Source: Hysterangium stoloniferum
Taxonomy: Eukaryota > Basidiomycota > Agaricomycetes > Hysterangiales > Hysterangiaceae
Assembly (NCBI GenBank): GCA_015178975.1
Contig: WHVD01000029.1
Location: 62,001 to 126,000, forward strand
Reading direction: 5' to 3'
DNA: 64,000 nucleotides
Part shown: positions 47,403 through 57,840 of the stretch, in pieces
Numbering within the stretch: the first letter of the stretch is position 1
How the letters are laid out: each line of letters begins with the position of its first letter
The notes under the pieces: generated by a model
Told to the model about the DNA's origin: nothing
The model's database searches: none
The model's input: only the letters and a program-made list of their open reading frames with translations
Position numbers and translations under genes: made by a program

Positions 47403-47955
47403 CAACGGCTCTCTTGTTCCGTGACCACCACCTGCCTCTAGGGTTGGGACCCCCATGCTCGTGGTAAAAGGACAGAGGCGGATGACAGCCAACAGGCTTG
47501 GAGAGCCTCTGAATTCACTGCTCTGTCAAAGTCGGCAGCCTTCAGCCGCACACCAGTGTCGCCTGCAGACCGTCACTGGCACCTCCTAAACCATGACTGC
47601 AGCCTGGCAGCGGTCTTTTCTTCCTACCCACCCCCGACTCCAGCATTCACTTATGCACTAGCAATGCAAGACTTCGGTGTGCCTGCAGCCATCGTTGACG
47701 CCTGTTAGCAGGATCTCGGGTTCTTCCTGGGGCTTCGGCCCAATTGGCATTCACTGGGCAAGTTCAGCACAATCACCTCTCTTTATTCGACCATCCTGCC
47801 AACCACCACTCGCTCCGACGCATCCGTCTACTTCCTCTTCATTCTCCCGTAGATACTATAGTAGCTATGCTCTATACGATGCTACGGAACCGCTATGTAT
47901 CTTAGTTATGCGACGCGGTATATAAATGTATTAAAAAAAATAAAAAAGAATAAAA
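47403..47955 (+). mobile_element. SINE-like retroposon, copy 2, perfect 15-bp TSD
   Basis: 553-bp insert flanked by tgtgtatccacgtga at 47388-47402 and 47956-47970, with an A-rich tail (47930-47955). Its 5' part matches copy 1 on the other strand. Its 3' part (aaccgctatgtat...ttagttatgcgacgcggtat) matches the 3' end of the LINE at 45886-46810. No tRNA-type A or B box was convincing, so the head may derive from another RNA. Confidence 0.82.
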
Positions 47956-47970
47956 TGTGTATCCACGTGA

Positions 47971-48169
47971 TTCCAGAGCTGCGGTGGATTTCTTCGAGTG
48001 GACGGTCACCCAGGGATTCTCCGTACTGAACGACCCAGAGTGCCCCACCCGTAGAGGCCACGCAAACCAATCCGACTCTGTACTCGACCTCACACTACCA
48101 AAGCTATGGCAAGCTGTAATAATGTCCACAAATCCAGCAGTATCATGGAATCATTGGAAGGCTTGCAGT
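47971..48169 (+). pseudogene. LINE endonuclease-domain fragment
   Basis: The plus frame PRDSRAAVDFFEWTVTQGFS, then LNDPECPTRRGHANQSDSVL, then DLTLP matches the apurinic-endonuclease-like N-terminal domain of fungal LINE pol proteins (F-x-x-W-x-x-x-x-G-x-x-LNDP, T-R-x-G, S-V-x-DLT). It is cut on the left by the SINE insertion and on the right by solo LTR-C. It is in the opposite orientation to the LINE 3' end at 45.9-46.8 kb. Confidence 0.6.
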
Positions 48170-48174
48170 GCCAG

Positions 48175-48818
48175 TGAAGGACCAGAAAACCTGCCAGGTC
48201 CTGGATCCCACTCTATATGTATTTATCTCTCTTTCACAGTATGACCCACTGACTGGGCCCTGCCTGGGTATCCCAGATCCCTTAGATGCTTGGATATCTT
48301 GTCCCAATCTATCCCTGAACCTGGTTAACATCTGGTTTATTATGTCCCCTGCACATGTTCCTGTTTTATCCCAGCCTTGTCCCTAGTATGGATACCCCTG
48401 TCTTATTTCCTGTTTGCCCTTTTTGTCTTTTTGTCCAACCAAATTGGTAGTACAATAATCTTTAATTCTATATAGCCTAGCCTATGCATGTACTTACAAT
48501 CCAATCAGAAAATCAACTTAGCATACCTCTAGCACCCTACCAGTTAATTTACAACTTTGTACCAGTGTATTCTTGGAACCTGCAGGTTGTCCCACCTGGC
48601 CCCTCCTGTCATTCTCAAAGTCTTTGGACTTCCCATCTCAACCATCTCTTATATCCCAAACCCCATGGGTGATTTGTTTTACCTTTGTCTGAAATAGGAC
48701 ATAACAATTGTGTGAGGGCACAGCACATATGTAAGCTAAAGCCAAGTCCTATGTGCCTGCCACCTGGAACCTCCATGGGCTTTTTCAAGAACCCTGCCTG
48801 TAAGCCCCAAGCTTAACA
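48175..48818 (+). repeat. Solo LTR, family C, TSD gccag
   Basis: 644 bp from TGAAGGACCAGAAAACC to CCCCAAGCTTAACA, flanked by gccag at 48170-48174 and 48819-48823. A TATA-like ctatatagcc, then aatcagaaaatcaacttag (48503-48521), and gtaagctaaagccaagtcc near 48732-48750 mirror the blocks of families A and B. Confidence 0.88.
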
Positions 48819-48829
48819 GCCAGCTTTTA

Positions 48830-49330
48830 CTAGAGCAATTTATTGCCACATCTAAAACATATGTATATATTGAAAGAAATATGCCTGTTGATGTGTTACT
48901 GCTGCAGAGAAAGCAGTAAGAGCACACCTTTGCTGGCATTCCAAGTGCACAGAATATCCCCCATTTAGGTCAAAAATATTGACAAAGTCAGGGTGACACA
49001 AAATGCTGCATTTTTTTTTCCTTCCATCCAAAACAACTGGCAACACCATACACATACATATATAGGGGCCAAATTAAAAATTTCTGTCTGGAGGTGGTAC
49101 TTCTGCAGTGTTGACAGGGGATCTTGCATATCATATTTTTTTGTGGCATGCATTGTTTTTGGGATGGTTAACATTGCCACAAAAAATGATGAACATTCTG
49201 ATAGAAGTATGTGATGTACTTAAAATTAAATACTGTCAGAGGATCTTGTAATGAAATCTGGGGGCATTGAGATGAAGTTTGGATAAAGATCTCCTAGGGC
49301 AGTTCATCTCCTTTTTCAACTTTTTATATG
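48830..49330 (-). pseudogene. BTB/POZ gene fragment (N-terminal and middle part)
   Basis: On minus it matches the intact BTB gene at 60278-61249. Near 49250-49285 is the N-terminal segment (aagtttggataaagatc on plus; the intact gene has aagtttgggtaaaggtc). At 48880-49190 is the middle (gcagagaaagcagtaagag and gtcagggtgacacaaaatgc). The segment encoding the copper-free BTB core is partly deleted, and stops are frequent. Confidence 0.65.
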
Positions 49331-49334
49331 AAAA

Positions 49335-49545
49335 TGCAAATTGTGGATCATGCCCAGGGAGGTTAATGCATGAGGTTATCCATGTACACCTACATAAACT
49401 ATCAGCAAGGCTATCATGTCAGAAGGTGATTCAATAATTGACACATTGATTAACACATACATACTCTTATTACAAGTCTATTAAACTCTTGTAGATTGTG
49501 TATTACAATAAGTCAACTCGTACAATTTTCAATAGATACTGTATA
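49335..49545. repeat. Interspersed repeat shared with 23193-23430
   Basis: Diverged copy sharing blocks tcatgtcagaaggtgattca, gacacattgatt and ttgtagattgtgtattaca with 23193-23430. No element type can be assigned. Confidence 0.5.
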
Positions 49546-49549
49546 ACAG

Positions 49550-50389
49550 TGTTAGGATACACACACAGGCCGGGTTTCCAGAGAAACCCGCGGGATATCC
49601 GGTAGGACTAGGCTTCAGCTTATAGGCTGTGCCCTCGCTAGATCGTGTTGTCCAATTTTAAACGGACGGATGGGGATCCCGGGAAGTCCGGGCGGGGTTC
49701 ATGGGTCGTAGGTTGTAAGTCGGGGGTCGTGGGTCGTAAGTCGGAGGTCGTGGGTCGTGAGTCGAGATAGTTGAGAGAGATAGATGTGCCAGAGCCCGCG
49801 GGCTCCAACTAGTGTGAGCGATGTGAATTAAGTAAGGTTTTAGAGTGGAAAATGTTATTAGATTACTGGGGGGAATCTAAGCTAATTTTCTGACTGGATT
49901 GTATGTACAACATCTGCCAGTTTATATAGACCATGGAGTGAATGACATACCAAATCCAGTAATGGCGAAACGAAACTAACAAAACATGAAACGGGAATAG
50001 TAAACACCAAATTGGTGTTAGGAACGGAACGGAACAGAGTGGAGTCCGCATTGTGACAAAGCATAACCCATAACAGGAAATGGAGCGGGAGCGGAGTCCT
50101 AAATCGTGACAGGTCATTTGACTAAAATGGGAATGGGGCTCGATTAGAGCGGTGACGGGATTCTAAGCGGGATCCGGTGACTGACGCATGGGACGAAGAT
50201 GGACATAGACAGAGACGGAGTCCGGGGGAAGTCCAGTGACTGATATGTGTCTTAATGAGGTTGAACGTAACTAGTCTTGACGTAATGGAGTCCGGGCGGG
50301 AAATCCTATAAACAGATGATTGGTGCTTGTAGCACGTGGGGGCATATGGGTTAGTGCCCGGAGTCCGGTGGGGTTGTCCAGTCATAACA
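49550..50389 (-). repeat. Solo LTR, family B, TSD aacag
   Basis: 840 bp in reverse orientation from TGTTAGGATACACACACAG to TTGTCCAGTCATAACA, flanked by aacag at 49545-49549 and 50390-50394. Both ends are well preserved. Confidence 0.93.
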
Positions 50390-50499
50390 AACAGTTGCAG
50401 CTTGTCCAAGAAGGCTGGTGTATGCTATATTCGAAATATTAGTATGTTGTATCCTCAAAAGTGCTCCGAATCGAAAGATACCTTGATATTGATCTACAC

Positions 50500-51235
50500 T
50501 TAAATTGTGTGGTGCATGGTGCCAATTTTAGAAGTGGCAGCAAATATTGCACTAGCTGGTCCTGCAAGGTTCCAAACTGTGACAAGATGAACTCGTGGAG
50601 GCCATTGATGCTTGCCATAACCTCGGAATTTTCTAAAGCTAGGGGATGATTCCTTTGGAGTCATTTGTGAGGAAGAAAAGCCTTGAGAAAGTTGCTTGAC
50701 TTTACTTGTTGCTGTGGTTCTCACATGGGTGAAGTGATGTCCAATATTTGCATGTTTATGGACAAACTCCCTGATTGTGAATAAAGACTGGTAAGCTCAG
50801 ATACATTATTGGTTTTGATAACTTTTAACCACTTTGGTGGCAGATGATTATTACATTTCCCTCCCAAAAGTCAACTATTGAGTCACTGATCCATCTATCT
50901 GCCTCACCTTATGAACTAATTAACCAGACCTGACACTCTGACTTGTCATGTGTGTGAAGTGGGGTTAGATTTTAACATCTCAAGCAGGAGGAGCATTGGC
51001 ATCATGCATCGATCAGCTTAAAAAAACCCACAGAAATATAGTGGTAATCAGCAACTACATATTCTGATTCTTTTGAAGATTTATACACTATCTTTGACTT
51101 GTCAAATATCATTCACAGACCAAATTCGAAACAGTCTGAGCATTTTTTCAGTACTCTATATCAAAACAAACAAGGATTTGGAATATTGAGGCAAACCTTC
51201 TCCATAAATTAAGGAAGACAAATTCAAACAATTTA
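50500..51235 (+). pseudogene. BTB/POZ gene fragment (C-terminal part plus 3' flank)
   Basis: The plus frame NSWRPLMLAITSEFSKARG matches the intact protein (KLWRPLMLAITSEFSKRPLG). The following bases, through ccctgattgtgaataaagac, match its C-terminus and stop region. From 50815 to 51235 the sequence follows the 3' flank of the pseudogene at 59615-60045. It lies in opposite orientation to the N-terminal fragment at 48830-49330, from which a solo LTR now separates it. Confidence 0.65.
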
Positions 51236-51824
51236 AATAAAGTCCTAAACATTTCAGTTAATTTTCCGGTACTTATTGATTTCATGAGTTGCAAGTGACA
51301 AAGTGTCAGGCAGAACTAAACAATGATAACTTCAAAGAAATTTTAAAAAATTCAGATAGTATCCCAGAAAATTCACAGGTTTTCTATGTCTGAGGATAAC
51401 GATTGACTCAATGTCTAATTATAAATCTGGCTGCAGTCTCTCAAGTCAGGTAGACAGACCCTGAGCATGTGGTACCAATCCAAAATAACTTGAGAAATAA
51501 CAGGAACTCTGAAGTTTCTGTTTCTTAACACCTGATTGCTACAAAGGGTTTTTTTTGTTTGTGCATAAGCTACTGATCCTTAGTGTCATAGACACACTAC
51601 AGGACACTGTTCTACTTATCACCAGAGCTGTATTGCTCATATGTGGCTTTGACAGACACTTGGCTTGAATCTGACTGTTGGAGACAAATACAACCTGGAC
51701 AATATTATCAGCTCAACTTCCTTCAATCCATTATCAGAGCCTCAGAGGAAGACAAGTGTGATCAGTGAGTATATGCCTCCAAATTTACCCTAACACCACC
51801 TCTTAATTCATCTGCAGGGCTGGT
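51236..51824. other. Gene-less tract
   Basis: AT-rich and without a recognisable domain or repeat. Its right end supplies the ctggt target site of the LTR-B that follows. Confidence 0.35.
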
Positions 51825-53343
51825 TGTTACAACCGGAAATCCCACTGGACTCCAGGCACTAACTTATATGTACCTGCACCCTATACGCACTGATTATCAG
51901 TTTACCGGAATACCCACTGGACTCTGTATGTCAGACCTGTCCACGCTCGACCTTCGTTACTTCATGTACATATCAGTCAGTGGAATACCCACCAGACTCC
52001 ACTCCTGTCTATCTCTGACCCTGTGCCACACACCAGTCACCAGACTCCACTCGGAAAACCCGACAGCTCTCTAACTGAGTCCCATTCCCATTATGGTCAA
52101 ATGACCTGTCACATTTTGGACTCCACTCAACTCTGTTCCATTCCTAACACCAAGTTTGGTGTTTATTTATCTTGTTTCATGTTTGCTAGTTTAGTTTTCA
52201 TTATTACTGGATTTGGTATGTTATACATTCCACAGTCTATATAGTCTGGCAGATGTTGTACATACAATCCAGTCAGAAAATCAGCTTAGATTCCCCTAGT
52301 AATCTCAAGTACATTTTCCGCTCTAATCTCCTCTTTGAAACACACCACTTTACCTCGTTGGAGCCCATGGGCTCTGACCCATCTATCACTCGACCTCTGA
52401 CTTATCTATCTCGACCCCCAACTCATCTCCACCCGACCCCTTGACTTCCACAGACTTCCTGCAGTTGACTCTCCAACCGCTCAACCCACAAACACCACCC
52501 AGACACCCCAGGTGTGAAGGATAGGTCACATAGGAGGTGTGACTAAAGGCTCTAAGGCTTAGCCCTTAGCCGCTTTATAATGCCATTATTTCCTTTATGT
52601 TTTATATTTTTTATTCTCTTTTTATCACTCATAAATACGGGTCATACCCCCTTTTTATTAGTTCGAGAGTCCATGTATGCTTGTGGGCACTCTCACCCAC
52701 AAGAAGTATGCGTATGTCACAGCAGTAGTCACACGATACAAACTCAGACACTTTTCAACCCCGACAACCATCACCTGCACACGCAAGTACTGGTTCGGGG
52801 TCTTGTCTAAAACAAACCTTCTGTCTATCTCTCTTCCTAGATCTACAGTAACTACACTTCGCACTGAAACAGTCGAAGTCAGTTACTATTATTTGACTCG
52901 ACTTCAACCTCTTGCTTCGCGCGGTAAGAATATCCATCGTAGCTCACTTTCTTAGGATATTCTCTCTTTCTCTCGCAATATATACTTTCTCTCCTCTACT
53001 TGGCCATTGGCCTAGCTAGCTACGCAGTCAGATCGTACCGTTAGGTCAATCTGCTCTTGTAATCATCTACCGATCACACCTTAAAGGTCGATCATAATCT
53101 ATATTTTGACTACCTAAAACTACTAGTCAATTGTATTTCATACTATCGCTAGTCGATAACAATTGCACATTGAGTGGTAAACTACTTGACCCTTTACACC
53201 AGGATTCCCGTCCACCCATTTGAAATTGGACAAGACGATCTCGCGAGGGTGCAGCCTATAAGCTGAAGCCAAGTCCTACTGGCTTTCCCATGGGTTTCTC
53301 CAGAAACCCTCCAATAAGCTCTGTGCATGACTCTTATGTAACA
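51825..53343 (+). repeat. Solo LTR, family B, TSD ctggt, split by LTR-D
   Basis: Starts TGTTACAACCGGAAATCCC and ends CTCTTATGTAACA, flanked by ctggt at 51820-51824 and 53344-53348. With the nested LTR-D and its duplication removed it is about 828 bp, the family-B length. The 3' end differs from other B copies and resembles the truncated copy at 24419, so these two form a subgroup. Confidence 0.88.
52513..53198 (+). repeat. Solo LTR, family D, TSD ccagg, nested in LTR-B
   Basis: 686 bp from TGTGAAGGATAGG to TTGACCCTTTACA, flanked by ccagg at 52508-52512 and 53199-53203. It retains CpG (for example cttcgcgcggtaag), so it is recent. It shares attagttcga and cttgtgggcactc with the short copy at 11209-11631. 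Confidence 0.9.
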
Positions 53344-53348
53344 CTGGT

Positions 53349-53757
53349 CACATTCCAATCGGGATAACATCAAAGTGGTTTTAGTTAGGTGAAAATGTAT
53401 GTAACATGCAATATATAATGCCTTCTGAACATACATGATTTCCATCCAATCTATGGCACAGCATTGGTCATGCAAGCTGTGGTACTGGAAAGGGTGCTTC
53501 TTCTTGTATGACACAGCACATCTATCAATGTCACTCACTGATCATCAATTGGGTCCAAATAACTTACTTTTATACACTCTTTCTGTTAAGCTTTCATGGT
53601 GCTGTTCCTAGACCATATAACTTTCTATTTGTCTGAGTGAGGTGACACATTATGCCACACAATTTGGGCAGATTATTACCAAGGTATATTTAGATTCTGA
53701 GCCTTGATGATGATGCTCAATATAGTGACCTTTCTTTCGAACAGTGTACACCACCCT
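53349..53757. other. Gene-less tract
   Basis: No gene is recognisable. It ends at the TAT beside the left inverted-repeat arm of the composite element. Confidence 0.35.
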
Positions 53758-55848
53758 TATCACTGGAAAAACCCCTCTCTCCAAAAGATTTTAGGATCTG
53801 TAGTAGAGCCCCATCTTATATAAACTCCAATAATCTCTATTGGATCCTTATAATAGTTAAAATTGGTTAAGGATCCAAAAGGTAGGTGGAGGGTGATCAG
53901 GTGTACATAGGATTATTTAAGCATCAACCATATCATTAAATATAAACTCCTTCAATTTTGTATAGTCCAATGAGATTCTGTATCCTTTTATCTTTCCTGT
54001 GACTTGTCAGAGGATGATCCAATTAAAAATCCACAAAACTCCTGGATGTAGTTGCAGGATTTAACATCACATAGAACATGTGTGTAATCAATCAATTTAA
54101 AATCCCATTCACATCCCTGACTTTGATGGAATTACAAAATGATATAGAATCTGTTAGATGGTCCACAATTGAGTTAAACTCTCCTTTGTTCCAATATAAA
54201 CTCCCTTCAAATACTTGGTCATGACAGCCCCCCGCTGTGATGCCTAAACTTATTGACAGTCGCCATCCCACCATAACGTGGTCCTAGTGTATTTCAGACG
54301 TTCAAACGCCCTCGCAAATTATACTAATAACCAATTTAACGAACCTGGAGAAAAAATACTTTATCATGACAGCACCCGGCTGTCATGGCTAACCCGTCAA
54401 TAATTGGCGGGAGTAACTGCAATCCCATTTATCGCAGTGCATCATTTTAATGTGGATCAGGAAAGGTGGGAAAGCCGAATATCAGTGTGTTAGTACCTCA
54501 ATGGTAGGTCGGTGGTCGCGATGGGCAACAACGCCACAGACGCCCAAGGCACGCCTTATTGATTCTAGGGATTAATGTTATTTAACGAGCAACACTGCTT
54601 TAACGCTATCAGGACGCATGGATAGGGCAACACCCATGGAACAAGTCTAGGACTCGCAATAGAAATATGCTGGGGACTTTGAATGTGGATTGTGTTCGTA
54701 CCTCAATGGTGACTTATTGATCATGGCGCCATCACCAAAGCCTGTTGATGTCCACCAATAGGTTCACATTGACCATTAGTTCTCCCTCTAAATTACAACG
54801 ACGAACGAATCGTTCAACTTGAATACTACTACCAAGGGACGTTAGTTATATAATTCGAAGAATTCTGATAAATGGCTTTCCCTCTACCTTTACAAAGAAA
54901 TAAATGATTGTTCCGAAACCAGTTGGCAGTCTAAAATGAAAAGGGGGTATGGACCCTGACTCCAAACCGCTTATCAAACCTTCCAGCGTCCAGGGACACA
55001 TCAAACCAAGATCCCGGCATCAATCGAACCATGAGGACACAGAAACCCTCGTGCCCATTGCACAACCCGACGATTTAACGCCAAAGGCATTCACACCCCA
55101 AAAATTTTCGTGTATTATACACTCGCATAAGAATAGGGTAATTGTCAAGTATTGGGTTGGAGAAGTGGGCTCATCAGCCTAAGTCCTCTATGTACTCCAC
55201 CTGAATCCGAACATGGTATGTACGAGATGAACCATTTAAAAGGTAGTATTTTGTCATTCTTATATTATTCCCGACTACTCCCCAGTTAGTGGATATCATT
55301 CATTTTTTTTCAGTCGAGTGTGGTGTGATTGTATATCTAAATCTATTTTTATTTTTTCTTGTTTTGAGCTCAGCTTGATGCAATAGCGCTATTTTCTGAT
55401 GCTAATCTTTAATGAATCACCTTAGAAACCGGAACGGTTGTGAAGACCTTGTGGATCCTATTGTGATTACATACTCTTAGCCCACATAAAACTTACTAGG
55501 CAAAAGATACTAGCTTGCAGAGGGTCGTGGCCCAAATAAAAATATCGGAACATGAAAGCTGGAATTCGCACCACAAAGGGACCTCTCGATTGGGGGAGTC
55601 AAATGGCTGATGGAGGTCAAAGTGGTATTTAAATGCGTATTGTTCTTTCCACGCCTCACTCTGGCGCCACTGAGCTCAAGCACATAAAAGCTTGAACGAC
55701 CTTGCGTTATTCACGGCACTTAATTCCACCCCATATTGACGACCGCTACAAATTTGCGCCAGAAACATCACTGTCCGTGTCATTCCACACCGCCACAGAC
55801 ATTTTCACCTAACGAGAAACCCGTCGAGCCATTCGCTTACTTATCCAA

Positions 55849-56943
55849 ATGCCAAAAATCAAGATCGAATGTCAATATTTCTCTGTGACGCCTTTGTCCC
55901 GTGCGAATGTTGCATACACCATCCGTGACGACGAAAGGCACACTGACGAGGAGAAGTATTACAACATGGGGGTACATCGAATGATGTTAAACATTCTCGC
56001 ATCCAAAGACCACATGTGTAGGTTGGAGATAGAGATTATTGATCGACTGTCTCCGGCATTCGGGAAACAAATAGGATTGGCACTTAATAATTTGCTCCAC
56101 CAACTCCCAATATTGACGCACCTATTCGTATCTGGTTGCGACCTTGATGACTATGGGTTGTTGTCGCCCCGTCCTTTCATCCCATCTCTACAGGTTTTGA
56201 GTTCCGATTTTCTCCCGTCGCAGATATTCCACAGATTTTTAAGACATAATCCGACTATAACAGCATTCATGAATCCGAATGTAGACACAACCGGGTTCGT
56301 CCGTGCTAAAGCGAAATTACCAAAAGCTATTTTACCGATTCTCGAAGAGCTTTCGGTGGACTATTCTCTCATAGAGTACTACCTATCTGGGCGGCCAGTA
56401 AAGAACGTAGCAGTATTGAACAGTCGTGGACTGGAGGCAACGGGACTGGATAAGCTTCTTCTTGTGCCGCTCAGTCGAAGCACTGCCGGCGGTGGGATAA
56501 GGCGTGCTGGTGGTGTTCTGTATTTCACGCTTGGGTGGCCATGTGTGCTGTCTGAACTGCACAAGGCGATGCCCAACTTACAGCACTTGACGTTAAAAGC
56601 GCTAGGTCCAATGGCGGTGGTTGACGAAACAGTCAGTTTTTCGATTTTCCTACTCGGATGATTAAAATATGTCTCTTTGTAGTTCGACTTTTGGATGGAA
56701 GAAAAGTGGGGAAATGACTTCAACGTGCTTCTCAAACTCCGAAAAATCACCGCAGTCACAGACAGGTACCTTACCCAACGTGATCAGTCCATTATTGTTG
56801 GTAGATGGTTAGCTTCTAAGAGTAAAACATTGGAGTCGATAACTTTTGATATGGAAGTCCGGTCATCATGGCCGAGCCGCAAAACCTGGGACCGAAATGC
56901 TCAACCCCTCCCTGACAGGTCACGTGACCTTATCTCTTTTTAA
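55849..56943 (+). CDS. RNI-like protein, paralog 2, 347 aa
   Basis: Exons 55849-56631 and 56683-56943, with an intron identical in sequence to that of paralog 1. It has the same leucine-rich strands and length, one codon shorter near residue 30 and with a different C-terminal end. By hand codon alignment, 39 codons differ by replacement and only 2 silently (AAG/AAA and CTG/CTT). Changes are spread over both exons and are mostly in charged or polar positions such as H/D, K/E, R/T, Q/H. No frame-breaking change is present, so both copies look maintained. No known function. An RNI scaffold suggests ligand or substrate recognition, which is an inference. The stop again lies in the LINE tail. Confidence 0.75.
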
Positions 56944-57840
56944 ATACATTTATATACCGCGTCGCACAACTAAGGTATAGTGTAGTTAAAATATGATAAT
57001 ATATTCGAGATCGAGTCTGGATATTGAGTTGCCGGCTCCACAACATAGCATTAGTGAGCCGCTGACTCGTTACACTGGAATGTGATGTAGTCGTCGGGAA
57101 CCTTTACTAATATTATATTATATTACCAATACATAGCGGTTGGGAACAGGGACTCTAATGGTAGGTAGAGAAATTTATGTAGATGCCGGGGCAAGTAGGG
57201 GGGGGAATGAGGGTCAATTGTAAGGAAGGGGGGGGGAGGAAGAGAGGGAGAGATAAAAACCACAGGGGCTACGACTTGCCAAAGGCGTTGGAGGCGTCGA
57301 TGACTTCGCTAGGGCGGTGAGCCCTTTGTGGGTTCTGAGGATGGCGGAGGGGGACAAATCTTGAGAGGTGGCGAGTAGGTGGCGGTGTTCTTCGTAGAGG
57401 GGGCACTCAGCTAATATGTGAAGGCGGGACTGAATGGGTGATGTGCCGCAGGGGCAGGATGAGGGGAGGTCGGGGAGAAAACGGTGGTAGTAGGCGCCAT
57501 AGAATCCATGGCCCGTGATGGCCTAGATGACGCGGGTGAGTGTGGCGGGGCCTTCCGTATTCCTTGTGGAACTTCGAAAGGTGCGGGGCGGGAGGTTTGT
57601 GTAGTGCAATGGCGGCAGCGTTGGTGTGAGGGAGGCCGAGCCAGTCTTTGCGCCAAAGGTTCAGAGAGTGAGCCTTCACGCCCTCCAGGGTCCACGAAAC
57701 GGTGGAGTGGAGGATGTGTGTTGACAGCCTCTTTTGCAAGGGTATCAGCCGGTCGAGGCTGCGAGCGATAGAACATCGCGTTCGCGGATGACTTCTCCCA
57801 TGTTGTAGGAGATGCTGTTCTGCTCGAGTTCAAGTGAGAC
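56937..57840 (-). pseudogene. LINE 3' end, second copy
   Basis: Copy of 45886-46810 within unit copy 2, with the same RNase H end, zinc motif and 3' tail (gcgacgcggtatataaatgt followed by atttaaaaa). A base lost near 57303 (gatgacttcgc against gatgaacttcgc) and a stop change near 57525 damage it further. Its presence in both units shows that the LINE inserted before the duplication. Confidence 0.75.

Noticed and set aside
54949..55182. Plus open frame of 77 codons upstream of RNI paralog 2 (MDPDSKPLIKPSS...) as a gene
   Set aside because: In unit copy 1 the same stretch is frameshifted by one base, and no domain or splice link is visible, so it is not supported as coding.
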